A stretch of 64,000 bases of DNA from Platynereis dumerilii. Taxonomy: Eukaryota; Annelida; Polychaeta; Phyllodocida; Nereididae. Below are positions 23,880-34,952 of this stretch, piece after piece (position 1 is the stretch's first letter; each line of letters starts with the position of its first letter). Made by a program: the position numbers and the translations under genes. The DNA lies in NCBI GenBank assembly GCA_026936325.1, contig JAPTHN010000075.1, forward strand, positions 1,178,001 through 1,242,000, written 5' to 3'. The notes under the pieces are model-generated. The model was given only the letters and a program-made list of their open reading frames with translations. It searched no databases and had not been told where the DNA came from.

Positions 23880-25145
23880 CAGGCTTGGATTATCGATTAG
23901 GCTGAGGAGGCTATAGCCAAGGGCCTCAGCCATCAGGGGGGCCTCACACATACAGAAAAAATAAAATGAAATTTGCATAAATTTGAGAATTTTAAGTCAA
24001 AAATAAATTGAGGGAATTCAACAGGACAAGTAGGCTCAAATTCATATTAAGGGGCCCCAAATTTATAATCACTGATCGTGTTGCCTAGAAATAAATGTAT
24101 AAAGAGTGTTCCTCTGTGACCTATATGGTTACAACAGTTGATTTTGAATCCACTGGCATGAGAGGACACGGGATCAAATCCCAGTCCTGGAACTACATTG
24201 GAGTGAATTGAAGGCAGTTGTTGCCAGGGGAGGGTGGCCATTGTGTACACATCTGTACCCTCCTCTCTTGTGTATGCAACGAAAATGTCCCAGCCAAACT
24301 CAACATGGAATTACTGGATGCCTGGATCCAAGAAAATTTGAACTACAGGATTAGAAGACGCCACCTGGAGCCAACACAGATGAAAAATTGTCCAGGACAC
24401 CACTGTATACATTTGTCATATAACTACAAATTGTACTGCAATTGTAAAGCGCCTCAGAATGGAATACATAGGAGCGATGTATAGATGAATAAATTCAATG
24501 CAATTCAATCTCATTAGAAGCTTTTCTAGAATCAATCGTAAAATTCTTCAATTATTGTAAACATTTCCGTAACTATTACTGAAATCTCCATGACTGTCTT
24601 CAAGATATTTGTGCAACAATTGGATGAAAATGCACTTTTATCTTGGAATAGATATAAAATGTACCATTTTTTCTGCAATTTTAGTACATTTTTTGCAAAT
24701 CTTTAACAATAATTGCAGATATTTTCATAATTATTGCAAATATTTTGATGTTTATCGCAGATATTTTCCTGTTCATTGCAAAAAAATGTTTGCTATAATT
24801 TTTGCAATTACAATAATTGCACAGTTGATAATAGAAGAGCTGTGTAGTCTCATGAAATTGCACCAGGGAAATATATATATATAAAATCAAGTAGAACAGG
24901 GTCAAATGCAGTAGAGACAGAGACGATTTCTGTCTGGTTGTTACTAGCTTGTGATTTTGTACGGAAAACTTTAAGATCAAGCAATCCACCTAAGATTGGC
25001 TTTTATTACATTTTAAATACACATTTTAAGACCTCAAACAGAAAGTGGAAATTACAGGGAAAATCTGCAGTCTCTGGTCAGATCTAGCAAGGGGCCTCTC
25101 ATTGAGGTTCAGCCTAGGGCCTCATACTATCTTAATCCGGCCCTG
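23880..25145. mobile_element. Possible hAT-like element holding a SINE
   Basis: CAGGCTTGGATTA at the left and, on the other strand, CAGGGCCGGATTAAG at the right resemble each other and resemble hAT-type ends. I could not find a matching target duplication, so the boundaries are tentative. A SINE lies inside at 24106-24509. Confidence 0.35.
24106..24509 (+). mobile_element. tRNA-derived SINE with LINE-like tail
   Basis: The head shows an A-box-like TGACCTATATGG (about 24117) and a B-box-like GGGATCAAATCCC (about 24170), giving a tRNA with a long variable arm. The body follows, and the 3' end reads GTAAAGCGCCTCAGAATGG then GCGATGTATAGATGAATAAA. This resembles the 3' ends of CR1/L2-type LINEs, which SINEs borrow for mobilisation. 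Confidence 0.7.
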
Positions 25146-25500
25146 TTTGTGGTGTTTACAAAAAATACGGAACAGTGTCTATAAAACACACAAAGTTCAT
25201 CGAAGAGATTACAGAAGAGATTCCTCTTCTGGTGATGACATGCAGTACTCATTTTGTGACAGTAAGATCTCTACCCAAAAGCTCTAGTTCTTAAATTTCC
25301 ATTCCAGGGTCTTGTGTGGGAGGAGATGGAAGGTTGGACGTCCTTAAAGGCCTTAACATCACATGTGAGTCTTAAGTCTCACACCTCCTTACACTTGACT
25401 CTGGTTTGTTTTGGTTTACTTCCTCTGCCCTTTGCCAAGTCAGGTTCTGGGATCTCAACCCTTTGTAGTGCACCAGACAATTGGTAAATCCTTTCTCTTG
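25146..25500. other. No gene seen
   Basis: Nothing recognisable before the diverged promoter of exon-1 copy 1. Confidence 0.4.
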
Positions 25501-25515
25501 CAATTTTATATGTAA

Positions 25516-25639
25516 TATAAATTCAAGGAGATCATGAACACATCGACAATTGGACTGTCAACGCAATATTCCAAAATAGAAGGAAAGACTTTCGCTATCA
25601 TTCTGGTGCTTGCTCTTGTCACTATAGCGACAGCACAAA
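25516..25639 (+). pseudogene. Signal-peptide exon family, copy 1 (start codon lost)
   Basis: Compared with copies 2 and 3, the ATG at 25576-25578 is ATA. The following codons still encode EGKTFAIILVLAL and then VTIATAQ, a clear secretion signal, ending in phase 1 at a GT donor (25640). The TATA-like box at 25516-25523 (TATAAATT) is weaker than in the other copies. An ATG at 25534 is in frame, 14 codons upstream, and would give a leader starting MNTSTIGLSTQYSK. So the copy is either a pseudogene or uses a displaced start. The matching downstream segment (29800-29940) is interrupted by a stop codon and lies next to a SINE. Confidence 0.6.
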
Positions 25640-25859
25640 GTAGGTTCTTTTTTTTGTATATTTTCAAAGAAGTGAGTTTGTCATTATAATCTATATTTCT
25701 AAATTCAGAATCAATAATCCCCAGACATATGTGATAAATCTTGAATGAAAAATAGGAATAAAAATTTATTCAGAAAATTTTGTGTCGCATTAATACGTTT
25801 TCAAAGACTCAGCTTGTTGTGGCAATTCATTTTTCACAATCAATAATTATTGTGTGACA

Positions 25860-27249
25860 TAGTTTTGGAACTTGAGCATGCAAGTGTGTATCTGCACTTT
25901 CAGGGAAGCCATGCTGGCTTGAATGACAAAGTTGGATAGGTCCGAGAGCGTGGATCAAATACACAAGTCTCAAATGATCCTAAAAAAGCACAACCAGAAA
26001 ATTGATAAAGAGAGAAATATGGTGTATGTTTGACCAGCCGAATTTATTAAATTTTTTCATATCACATGTACATTTTTCTTATTCAATATTAGGGATAATT
26101 TTCTAAATAAATTTCAATAATTGTAGCCTTAAAAAAATCACAAGGGTCTTTGGTGTTGTTCTAGCCTTGGCTGCCTGGAAATGAGAATGAAATGAATTTA
26201 TCATATAGGCCTATCATATTGATTTGTACCACTCAACAGTGAAAATTAGCATTATGTACACCGTTGGACATTAAGTCATGTCCAATGGTTTGGTGCTTCA
26301 TTCCTTGACACTGGAGCGCTGCAGCATGAGATGTGACATCACAATGGTGTCACCATGGTGACGTCTCTCAACCTCTCTTTCACATCAACATCTCTAAAAA
26401 AAGGGGGTTACTGACACAACCACTATAACCATTCATTCCTTGAAATTTTTTTTTTTTTGCAAAAGCGAAGTCACTGAAATTAGACATGTTCCTCTTGATT
26501 AAATTTTTTTACACAATTTGGCTCGTAATTTTCAAAACTTTCTTGTGATAAAAGGGGTTTTCATGGTACAAAACAATTATCTAATGGGTAAATTGTGGGA
26601 CATGAGATATGTACACCCTCGAATATCATGTACAACTCGACCTAGCGGCCTCGTTGTACATTGACATTCTCGGGTGTACATATCTTCATGTCCCACATCT
26701 ACCCATTCGACAACTGTAATTTATGCAACTGAGGCAGTTAAAAAGATAATAAGAGACTCGGTGAATTGGACAACCTTTAGTGGGAATGAAATGTTCAAAT
26801 CCATGCTTATTCAAAGTCAACGGTGGGCAAGTTACAGGAATTCGCTTTGAAGTAGATTATTGGAAGTGAAACAAGCAATTTGAGCTCTACGTGACGTATG
26901 GTAGGAAGCCACTCATTTCTGACTGATATCCATTCAGTTTTGTGTTCACAAGGTAGCTGTGAGTTAAAACATTTTCTTCAGTTTTCCCGATCCACCCATA
27001 TCGAAACAAACTGATAAGTCTCTCTTATAATCTCTGTCAATCATCAAATTAGAAGGCGGGCATTCAGTGCTTCATGAATAATTTTCTGAACAGAAATTGA
27101 CATAAGACTATATTTTGTCATCTCAGAGCGCATTCTGCAAATGCCTGAACAATTACCTTTGCTTTGAAGGTATAAAAAAAAGTTTTGAAGACTGGTCAGT
27201 AAAATTCCACAAAAAAATGTCATTCAGTAATAATGTTTTCTGTATCTTA
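25860..27249. other. No exon recognised; one hairpin
   Basis: Apart from a 129-bp hairpin at 26578-26706, I see no coding signal. The region would be intronic if copy 1 were transcribed. Confidence 0.4.
26578..26706. repeat. 129-bp inverted repeat (foldback)
   Basis: AATGGGTAAATTGTGGGACA at the left pairs with TGTCCCACATCTACCCATT at the right, and ATATGTACACCCTCGA with TCTCGGGTGTACATAT. It is a small palindromic element or the remnant of one. Confidence 0.75.
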
Positions 27250-27293
27250 ATCAATCAATCAATCAATCAACCAGTCTATCTATCTATCTATCA
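27250..27293. repeat. AATC and TATC microsatellite
   Basis: Short array of AATC units followed by TATC units. Confidence 0.9.
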
Positions 27294-27639
27294 TTAGCTA
27301 AGTTAAAGTTAATAAGTTAAATTTTTTGCAAGATTAACTGAAGTTAAAGTTAAAAAGTTAATCTTTTTTAGAGAGAGGCACAGGTTAAATTTTCAGACGA
27401 AAAAAACTGTAGTAATGCCCACCACTGCTCAAAGTACTTGAGAAGGTGGGTGTGATGATTTCCGGAAACTCAACAACTAATTTTGCATATGCATTATCTG
27501 GGATACATTTTGAACCCTTCAAAGCCTGGTCTGTTGCACTGTTCAATGCAAATGTTGCTCAAGAAAGTTGTTTGTGCAACAGGGTGCTAAAGTTTATCTA
27601 ATTGTGCCTCATCATTGGAAAGCTGACAGATAAAGGTCC

Positions 27640-27800
27640 CCTATTTACACTGCTGGGGAAACTGAACCAGTTTAAAATGACATCACAGCTTGAAGTTAAT
27701 TTATATTGCAATGCTAGAATAGTGCCATCTCTGACATCACAGTTCAACAGCATGGAAAAGAACTCGAGATTCCACGTAGGTATGACGAGGACTGTAAGAT
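27640..27800 (+). repeat. Dispersed repeat, same as 35866-36040
   Basis: The two copies share AATGACATCACAGCTTG, CATCTCTGACATCACAGTTC, GAGATTCCACGTA and GACTGTAA in the same order and orientation. They are direct repeats and so are not part of the inverted duplication. Confidence 0.75.
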
Positions 27801-28577
27801 ATCTTAAAAGTAGAAGATGTTTGACTATACCTTTGATCTCTGCGGTCCTCTACTCTATGGGTGGTGGCCTTGTGCCGTAGCCAGGCGGAGGCGGTTCAGG
27901 TCTAGGATCATTTGGGGGTAGTGGATTTGATCCGCACCCTCTCCCACCTTTCCAAATTTGTCGTTCAATCCGGCACGGCTCTGAAAGTACAGATACACAT
28001 TTGTATGCTCATATTTCTAAAACTTTGGTGCATCACAGTGACTGAACTTGCCTCCTTGGCAAAAAAATAATATTATCACAGCTCATGGCTGCTGAAGCTC
28101 ACTTAGCACAAGAACAGCTAATTCTTTTTGGTGCTCCTGTCTACTGTTTGGTCACAGTTTAGTGATTAATTCAGATACCTTAAATATCTTCCAAAATAGC
28201 TTTAAAATTGCAGTATTGTTTTATATTCAATCTCAGTTATAGTCCAGGAGCTTATGGGGAAATAAGGGGTGGATTGTGCAGGTTTGTCTACAAGCACGAA
28301 ATTTGGCACAAATGCTGCTGAGGGTATATAGATTCAAATTTTTGAGGGCGCCGGAGCGAGTGCTCCTCTTGGTTGCCATAGCAACAAATTCAAAATGGCC
28401 GCCACTCAATATCTAATTTTGAGTATAACTCAGTAACAAAAGGTCTTAGGATTGCAAATAATAGATCTAAATGTATGTTTTTGATGCCAGGGATCCTGAT
28501 TCTGCCATTATTTTTAATGTCAAACACATATTTTGGTCTATAGAGCCAAAATTACCTGTATATCGGGGTTATAGAGC

Positions 28578-28793
28578 CTAGTTTATCGAAACATTCAACA
28601 TATTTTCAATTTCCTGATAACAGTTCACTCTAACAAGAACCAAATTGTCAATTATATATTTATAATATGTACATTGATACCAAAGTAGCCAAATGAATGT
28701 TGCAGACAAGGGTATTGTTAATGCAGCTGCATCTATGCACTCCTTTTCTTTTGCGCACGCAGTTCTCGCCACTAAATCTTTCAAATATTGCAG
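28578..28793 (-). CDS. Candidate exon, paralogue of the frame at 32110-32298
   Basis: The minus-strand frame reads LKDLVARTACAKEKECIDAA then ALTIPLSATFIWLLWYQCT. Its inverted-duplication partner at 32110 reads LKDFVERNACAKEHVCVRKA then ALTIPISATFAWFLWYH. Of about 21 differences I count about 12 at third codon positions, and the one gap is three bases. That hints at coding constraint. A hydrophobic stretch (about LTIPLSATFIWLLWY) could span a membrane. The frame lies opposite to the signal-peptide exons. No ATG is conserved between the two and no family is recognised. Confidence 0.25.
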   Translation of the reverse strand: MQYLKDLVARTACAKEKECIDAAALTIPLSATFIWLLWYQCTYYKYIIDNLVLVRVNCYQEIENMLNVSIN

Positions 28794-28796
28794 CAC

Positions 28797-29559
28797 TACA
28801 TGATGCTAGCCGATAAGTTGTGTAGTTTACCAAAAGAAACCTGTAGCTGTCTTTGTGTGTTGGCCCATATGAAATCTATGATGTACTTATCCACTTCTGT
28901 TTGCCATCCCCATACTTTGAAATCCTGAATTTTTTAAAGATACCATGGCGATTGATTCGCACAAAGACTTTTTTTCAGTTAAAACGGTAATAAAACCTAT
29001 TTTTGTTCAGCAATACATGTAGATGCTTCTTGGATATATATCTGAGGGATACTATCACACTACCAAGATATTTGTTTCATATGTGGAGTGACTTTGCACA
29101 GACTGTGTTGTTTGATTAACTGCAGTCACATCTCACAAGTCTTGAAATTGATTTGACTTGGTTTCTTGCATGCTACAGCAGCCTGTTCTATTGTGACGGG
29201 AGGGAGCAGGCTAAAACATTTCAGTAGAGGCGCTGTATTTCATGTCTGTGTGCATACATGAATTTTTGAGGCAGCCAGGCACAGTTTTGCGAAGTTCTGC
29301 TGAGCGCGGACCTGAAAGGCAACTGCCCGATTGTCCCAGATGCCAATTCCATACCCAATTCGATGTGAATATCTTCAGTCTTCAGCCTTGCTAGTTCGCC
29401 TGCCTCTACGGTAGACTGCTGTCAGTCAGGGTTTCTTATTATGATCTGACATGTGGCACATGGACTTTGCGGAGAGCCTTCCAACAATGGCACTGCTCAG
29501 GGTAGCCACAGTGCAGTACCCATGGGTAGGGGACAAGAGAACATTGCTCAAGGTTCCCT
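28797..29559. other. No gene seen
   Basis: I looked on both strands for exons matching the signal-peptide family and found none that is convincing. Confidence 0.4.
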
Positions 29560-29795
29560 GCCATAGCACCTTCACTTTTGCTGATCGCTGTATGCATGAT
29601 GAATGATGAGAAGACTAGGAGTCATGCTATAAAACTAGTAGTGTCCAGGGTCATTGAGTAGCCCCAGAATAGAATACTCCATCTAATATCTCCTGGGTAC
29701 TTGGAATAAATTGAGTTCAAGGGTTGGGATTCAAATCATAAGCTCTTGAAACCTGTGCATGCACTATCAAGCACCCTAAACCATTCGAAAACAGG
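29560..29795 (-). mobile_element. Old SINE, same family as 11640-11882
   Basis: It shares the order TGATGAGA, CCCAG or TCCAGG-GTC, AGTTGCCCC or AGTAGCCCC, TACTGGATACAAC or TACTCCATCTAAT, and the B-box-like ATTTGAATCCCAAC with the SINE at 11640. It is more degraded. It lies next to the copy-1 counterpart of the candidate exon at 31041-31310. Confidence 0.5.
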
Positions 29796-29950
29796 GAACT
29801 CATTAAATTTTTAATATGGTATGTCAAAACAATACAGAATTGTGATGGATCATTCTTCAGAAAGACCAAGGTATTAGTAACTGGAGGACAATTCTCCTAA
29901 TCTGACCAAGGCAACAGGCAATACCAGAGGAAAATCATGTCTCACCCAAA

Positions 29951-31040
29951 TGAAGCATGAAGTACAACACCAAGTGACCAAACATTTAGCTTGGCCGAGT
30001 TCTGCACAAGTTTAATTTGCTGGGATGTCATATGTTTCTGCCAGTTCCAAGAGAATTCAAGTACACGAGAGACCGCCTGACTCATGCAGAAGAAGCAGTC
30101 CTTTAACACAGGGACTGTTGTAGGCCTACCACTGTTTCACCATCCGAAGTTCACACACTGGTAGAGTGGTAGGCTAGCTTATTTATTACTTGCTACTAGA
30201 TTGTGGAAGATAACTTAGATAAGGGAAGAGGGTTATTTTTCCTAAAAGTGATAGCTGGTGGGTGTTGAAAGATCCAAGAAGATCTCTTTTGACAAGACAA
30301 TCTTGAAATTAGTGCTGCTAATCAAGATCTTGCCTGTTGAATAAAAGAATAACTTTTGACTTCTATATTCATCAGGAAAATGTGTACCTCTTTTTGTTTA
30401 TTGTCTGAAATATTGGCTGCGATTCCCACCATGCCTGTGTTTGTTCATCTAAAATGTAGGTTTGGAGAGTCCTACCTGTACATTGATGAACAAACATCTT
30501 AAAGCTGTCATAAGAGATGTTGTCCTAGGTAAGAGCTACAGTGAACAGCATCCAAACAAAACGTCAGGACTGATTGGTGAAAGGCATAAAGTGTTTTTTC
30601 GATAAATTGATGATTGTCCTAATGTCCTTTCTAAAGTATTCCAGTTATGTGAAATGGACCACCAATGTTTTGTCAAGGATAACTAAAATTGCATGACATT
30701 GTTCCGGCTCAATAATGAACATTGAGGCTACTCCTTGTTATCTACATGCAGAAAGTCACACAGTTATTGTGTTAAACTGTCGAATGGTGGTAAATGCTGT
30801 TGGATTTGCATTTGAACTTGGCCTGACTTAAATTTGAGTTAGTAAATTTTGTACTAAAACTGGTACATATCAAACTAGTGTCTAACTGAGCCTGCCCAGA
30901 GGAATGGCATTGGTGGGGTACATGTGTAACATGTTGAGGACTCCCGATCTCTCTAGTATCTCATCAATCAACCCTCGTGAGCCCAGAATGGGGTTAGAGG
31001 GCTGCACTTACCATATCTGTCTAGTATTGTCCTTCTTCCA
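29951..31040. other. Spacer of the inverted duplication, no gene seen
   Basis: No exon is recognised. The stretch 30890-31020 (GGTACATGTGTAACATGTTG then GGACTCCC) resembles 59880-59960, so it holds another dispersed repeat. Confidence 0.4.
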
Positions 31041-31310
31041 TGCTTATCTACAGTGAGAGAATTTCGTTTCCTTAGGTATTGGAATAGCAGCATTCTTGGT
31101 CACCTTACATGTAAGAGAATTACTGATACCTTGGTCCTTTTGAAAACTAATCCTCCACAAGAGAATGTTGTCTTGACATTGCATGCAAATAATTTCAAGA
31201 TTTGTGGGATGTGGGTTGGCAAAAGTCAATGAGACATCAGTCTGTTCACAAGTAGAAACGAAAATCTCTTGGTAGTATCCCTTGGATACAGACTGTACCT
31301 GTCAGTCCCT
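31041..31310 (-). CDS. Candidate terminal exon with Cys-rich frame
   Basis: On the minus strand a frame is open from about 31300 to a TAA at 31041-31043. It reads EIFVSTCEQTDVSLTFANP, then NLEIICMQC, LLWRISF, LTCKVTK and ends KFSHCR. It has six cysteines and alternating hydrophobics, as in a small extracellular beta-rich module. A good acceptor (TTTCTACTTGTGAACAG) sits at about 31246 but in phase 0, which does not fit the phase-1 donor of copy 2 directly. The copy-1 counterpart (29800-29940) contains a stop. The family is unknown. It may be the 3' exon of the copy-2 gene, or chance. Confidence 0.25.
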
Positions 31311-31835
31311 TCCTTTCAATAACAAACCTCCACCAAATAGACCAATGTATCAGAGGAAGAGTATTATGCAATTATCCATGAACCATTAAATCAGACAGTG
31401 ATACACCGTACAAAATGACAAAAGTAATGACATGTAAAAAGCATTTAAGATCAAAAATTAAAATAAAGGAAAATGTCATTAGTTTGTCACACCTGTTTAA
31501 AATTAGGCGTTAAGATGCAATGAACATAGTCGGCTTGTCTTTTAACCGTTCAATTATTACACTGATGAAAATAGTCCCAATCTCACCCTTTGAAACTGAA
31601 CACATCAGTTTCCGACAGTCAACTTGGCAACATCCAGTATTTCACTTATTAATTTGGCTTTCTATTTTCCCCGCCCCCCTCGTAGGACTGCAATTCATGC
31701 TGAAATGTATCAGACTGCTCGCTATGTATCAGACTGCTCGCTATGCCCGTACAATATTTTTCTTTTTCTTCCCTTTGGACTTCCATCTGTTAGAAGCATT
31801 TCAAATGAGAGTTATGATGTTGTGCTTTTGGGACG

Positions 31836-31861
31836 AGGCAGTCTGATCTCAGACTGCCTCA
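31836..31861. repeat. 26-bp perfect hairpin
   Basis: GAGGCAGTCTGA and TCAGACTGCCTC are separated by two bases. Just upstream, at about 31708-31742, TATCAGACTGCTCGC is duplicated in tandem. Confidence 0.8.
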
Positions 31862-32109
31862 GATATATACCCAAGAATCATTTATGCTTGAGCACAGATA
31901 AAGCAGATAAAGGTTGTAACCGCAAACAAGTCTTTCTTCAAATCAATCGCCATTGTATCTTTAGGAAATCCAAGATTTCAATGGAAGTGGATGGAAAACA
32001 GGAGAGGGTTTACAAGTACATAATAGATGTCATACTGGCCAATACTTGAAACAGCAACAGGTTTCTTTTGGTATACCATATAAATTATCGGCATGCAACA
32101 TGTAGGGCT

Positions 32110-32298
32110 ATGGATTTGAAAGATTTCGTGGAGAGGAATGCATGCGCAAAAGAACATGTATGTGTGCGTAAGGCAGCTGCATTGACAATACCCATTTCAG
32201 CAACATTTGCTTGGTTCCTTTGGTATCATCGTACAGATGATATGTTCACATATTTCTATTACATAAATTGTTGTCAAAACTTGATGAATTGCTACTAG
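32110..32298 (+). CDS. Candidate exon, paralogue of the frame at 28578-28793
   Basis: The frame from ATG at 32110 begins MDLKDFVERNACAKEHVC and contains ALTIPISATFAWFLWYH. It is discussed with its partner at 28578. Here an ATG is present and the phrase ATGTAG just before it could serve as a splice acceptor. The last 20 residues are not conserved with the partner. Confidence 0.25.
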   Translation: MDLKDFVERNACAKEHVCVRKAAALTIPISATFAWFLWYHRTDDMFTYFYYINCCQNLMNCY

Positions 32299-32764
32299 GA
32301 ACAATTTGCAATAGTTTAAGCTGAAGATTTGTGGTGAATTTCGATAAAATGAGCTCTATAACCCCAATATATAGGCAATTTTGGCTCTATAGACCAAAGT
32401 ATGTGTTTGACATGAAAAATAATGGCAGAATCAGAATCCCTGGCATCAAAAACATATATTTAGAGCTATTATTTGCAATCCTATGACCTTTTGTTACTGA
32501 GTTATACTCAAAATTAGATATCGAGCGGTGGCCATTTTGAATTTGTTGCTATGGCAACCAAGACAAGCGCCAGTTCCGGCGCCCTCAAAAATTTGAATCT
32601 ATATACCCTCAGCAACATTTGTGCCAAATATCATGCTTGTAGACAAATATGCACAATTATCCCCATAAGCTCCTGGACTATTATGTAACACCAACAATTT
32701 AACAGAAGAGAGCCAAATTGAACACAGATTAAATTTGACAGCTTCAGTGCTATTTGTATATTTA

Positions 32765-32822
32765 TCTGTCTACCTATCTATCTCTCTACTATCTATCTAC
32801 TATCTATCTATCTACTATCTAT
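32765..32822. repeat. TATC/CTAC microsatellite, left half
   Basis: This tract and 33901-33945 are one microsatellite split by the element between them. Confidence 0.85.
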
Positions 32823-33897
32823 GGCAGATTTCACGAAAAGTGCTCTTAAAAGGTACCTTAAACTTTCCAACCCTTTTGTTATCTCTCTGTTGCTTCCTGA
32901 AGCAAGTAAACCTATTACTAAGTATATCTGTGAGGTAATGAATAAATATCAATAAAATATTCCTCAAATATGTAGCTTTTTCCTGTTAAAAAGATATCTT
33001 TTTATGCCTCATGAGGACAATTTTGGACGACCAAACTTACTGGTGATCAGACATGCTTACTTTGGCGCTCTGTGGAATCTGCTAAAACCAATTCAGGAAA
33101 ATGTAATGGTATGTGATTGATAAAAAACATCTTGAAAATTATTTTGGAACCATTTTTAATTGTCTTGGTCATTATAAAACTTGAAAAAAAATGAAAAATA
33201 AAAAAAGACTGCTAATGTAACTCGATTCCGTCTCAGGACACTGAGGTTACATTAGCAACTTTTACATGGAAATTTTTCTGTGTTCTCGCTACTTATGCCA
33301 ATTTCAAACATGAAATTATAATGTTTTATTGAAAAACGTGTCTTATTTGCCTATTTACATCACCAAAAACATAAACCACTGGTTTTGGTACCTGTTTCTT
33401 TATTGCTAATGTAACTGCAATTTTGCATCCGTCCATTTCATAGTGTTACATTAGCAAAATGTGTACATAAAAATTACGTTAAAAAACACATGATTACATT
33501 TCAAATTTTTTCTGAACTGAAAGCCACGTCTCCTAAGAGCAGGCCAGGGGTGGTACCTTGCTGGTGACTTCATTTATATTGCAGTAGGATCAGCATAAAA
33601 AATTCCGTCCTACATCATTCATCGTTGTTACATTAGCACAAGGCCATATTTTTAGCTAAACTAACCTACCAATCCAACGGAAAAGATTGTTTACCCATGA
33701 TTTTATTTAATGGATTGACACAATAAACGATTTAGATTTCAGCTTTTTTTAGTCCTGCCAGCTATCCTCAGAAGAAGCACCCTGAGAAAATCTGAGAATC
33801 TACGAATTGATTATGTCTGGCTTTATCAGTATTGTGCTAATGTAACTTGTGGACAAGTTGTGGTAAGTCATTTTGCAGCTTTTTCGTGAAATCTGCC
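32823..33897. mobile_element. 1,075-bp inverted-repeat element with six GCTAATGTAAC words
   Basis: Perfect 17-bp ends, GGCAGATTTCACGAAAA and its reverse complement, enclose the element. The phrase ACTATCTAT lies on both sides, but the microsatellite context makes the target duplication ambiguous. Inside, GCTAATGTAAC or its complement occurs six times: 33211 (+), 33246 (-), 33405 (+), 33445 (-), 33627 (-), 33836 (+). It is non-coding, and I cannot assign it to a superfamily. Confidence 0.8.
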
Positions 33898-33900
33898 CTT

Positions 33901-33945
33901 ACTATCTATCTATCTATCTGTCTATCTATGTATCTGCCTATCCCA
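33901..33945. repeat. TATC microsatellite, right half
   Basis: Continuation of the tract at 32765-32822. Confidence 0.85.
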
Positions 33946-34640
33946 ATCCTTTATAAAGAAGATAAATTTGCCTTCTGCAAGTATATATCTGAACTGAAAA
34001 TCGAAAACTTCTGCCATAGAATTTAAAAAAATACCCTTGACCGCTAAATGACGAGAGAATTTTAGCGAAGGGTTAAATACTGGGCGGCGGAACTTTTTCT
34101 TCTGATACTTTTACTATTTCCGGCATCTTCATAAAACTTTAGTCTTCTTAGAGAAGGTAAGGCATGTGCTAGCAGCTAGGATGATAAGTGCTGCGCGAAT
34201 TTCATCGCAGTGCCAATTACATAATAATAAAGCTTTGATTTCTATGGGAAATACACAACAACAAAGCTTCATTTCCTGTCAGTCATTCCTTAGCAACATT
34301 ATCTATAAGCATATATAAATATATTAATTACTTTTCATTTTGACCTTTTGAGCAGGACAATTTTTTTGGCTAGCACTTCTTCACAACTTGTGTTCCGCAA
34401 AATGTCTGTATTTTCTGATTGATTTGTATCCACTGCATTCAAAAACTCTTATACATGACATTGTGTTACTGAATTTGTGTCCTGTTTAATAGATTTACAC
34501 AAAACGTCAAAGGAAAAGCAGTTCCACACGGAGATGATGCATTGCTATTTAATGAATTACTTTATTGTGCATTGAAACAATGTGGAGCTTTACTAAGGTT
34601 TTTTTTTCCCCAGGAGTGTATATATATATAGGAGTGAGTT
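33946..34640. other. No gene seen
   Basis: Would be intronic to the copy-2 gene. No exon is recognised on the minus strand. Confidence 0.4.
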
Positions 34641-34828
34641 ATGAACAATGAAATATCACATGCAAGCTGAGTTTTTAAAAACATGTTAATACTTAACGAA
34701 ATTATCTGAATAAATTTTTATGCTTTTTTCATCCCATTTATCGTTCATTGACTCTGAATTTAGAAATTGATTATAAGAACGATCTTAGCTACATCTTAAA
34801 AGATATGCACAAAAAAATAAGACCCTAC

Positions 34829-34892
34829 CTTGTGCTGTCGCCATGGTGACGAGAGCAAGCAGCAGAATGATAGCGAAGGTCTTTCCTTCCAT
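34829..34892 (-). CDS. Signal-peptide exon, copy 2 (intact)
   Basis: From ATG at 34892-34890 the exon encodes MEGKTFAIILLLALVTMATA then Q. This is a textbook secretion signal: a short polar start, an eleven-residue hydrophobic core and a small-residue cleavage site (ATA-Q). It ends one base into the next codon at the donor AAG-GTAGGG (34829). A TATAAATA box lies about 60 bp upstream. The ATG, frame and donor are all preserved, unlike copy 1. Downstream exons are not identified with confidence. The protein would be secreted, but its mature part is unknown. Confidence 0.65.
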
Positions 34893-34952
34893 TTTGGAAT
34901 GTTGTGTTGACGCCCCAAAGATGAAGTTGTCAATGTGTTCATAATCTTCTCG

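Larger units (their letters stand above)
25500..29950 (+). repeat. Left arm of a large inverted duplication
   Basis: This arm pairs with about 31040-34975 in reverse orientation. Matched landmarks are exon 1 (25576-25639 with 34829-34892), the first 220 bp of the following intron, 28225-28800 with 32090-32690, and 29800-29940 with 31080-31190. The coordinate sums stay near 60,430-60,980, as expected for one inverted duplication later distorted by insertions. Divergence is substantial, so the event is old. Confidence 0.8.

Noticed and set aside
29100-29450. Possible exon of the copy-1 gene after CATGCTACAG
   Set aside because: Stops appear in the required phase and no partner exists in the other duplication arm.
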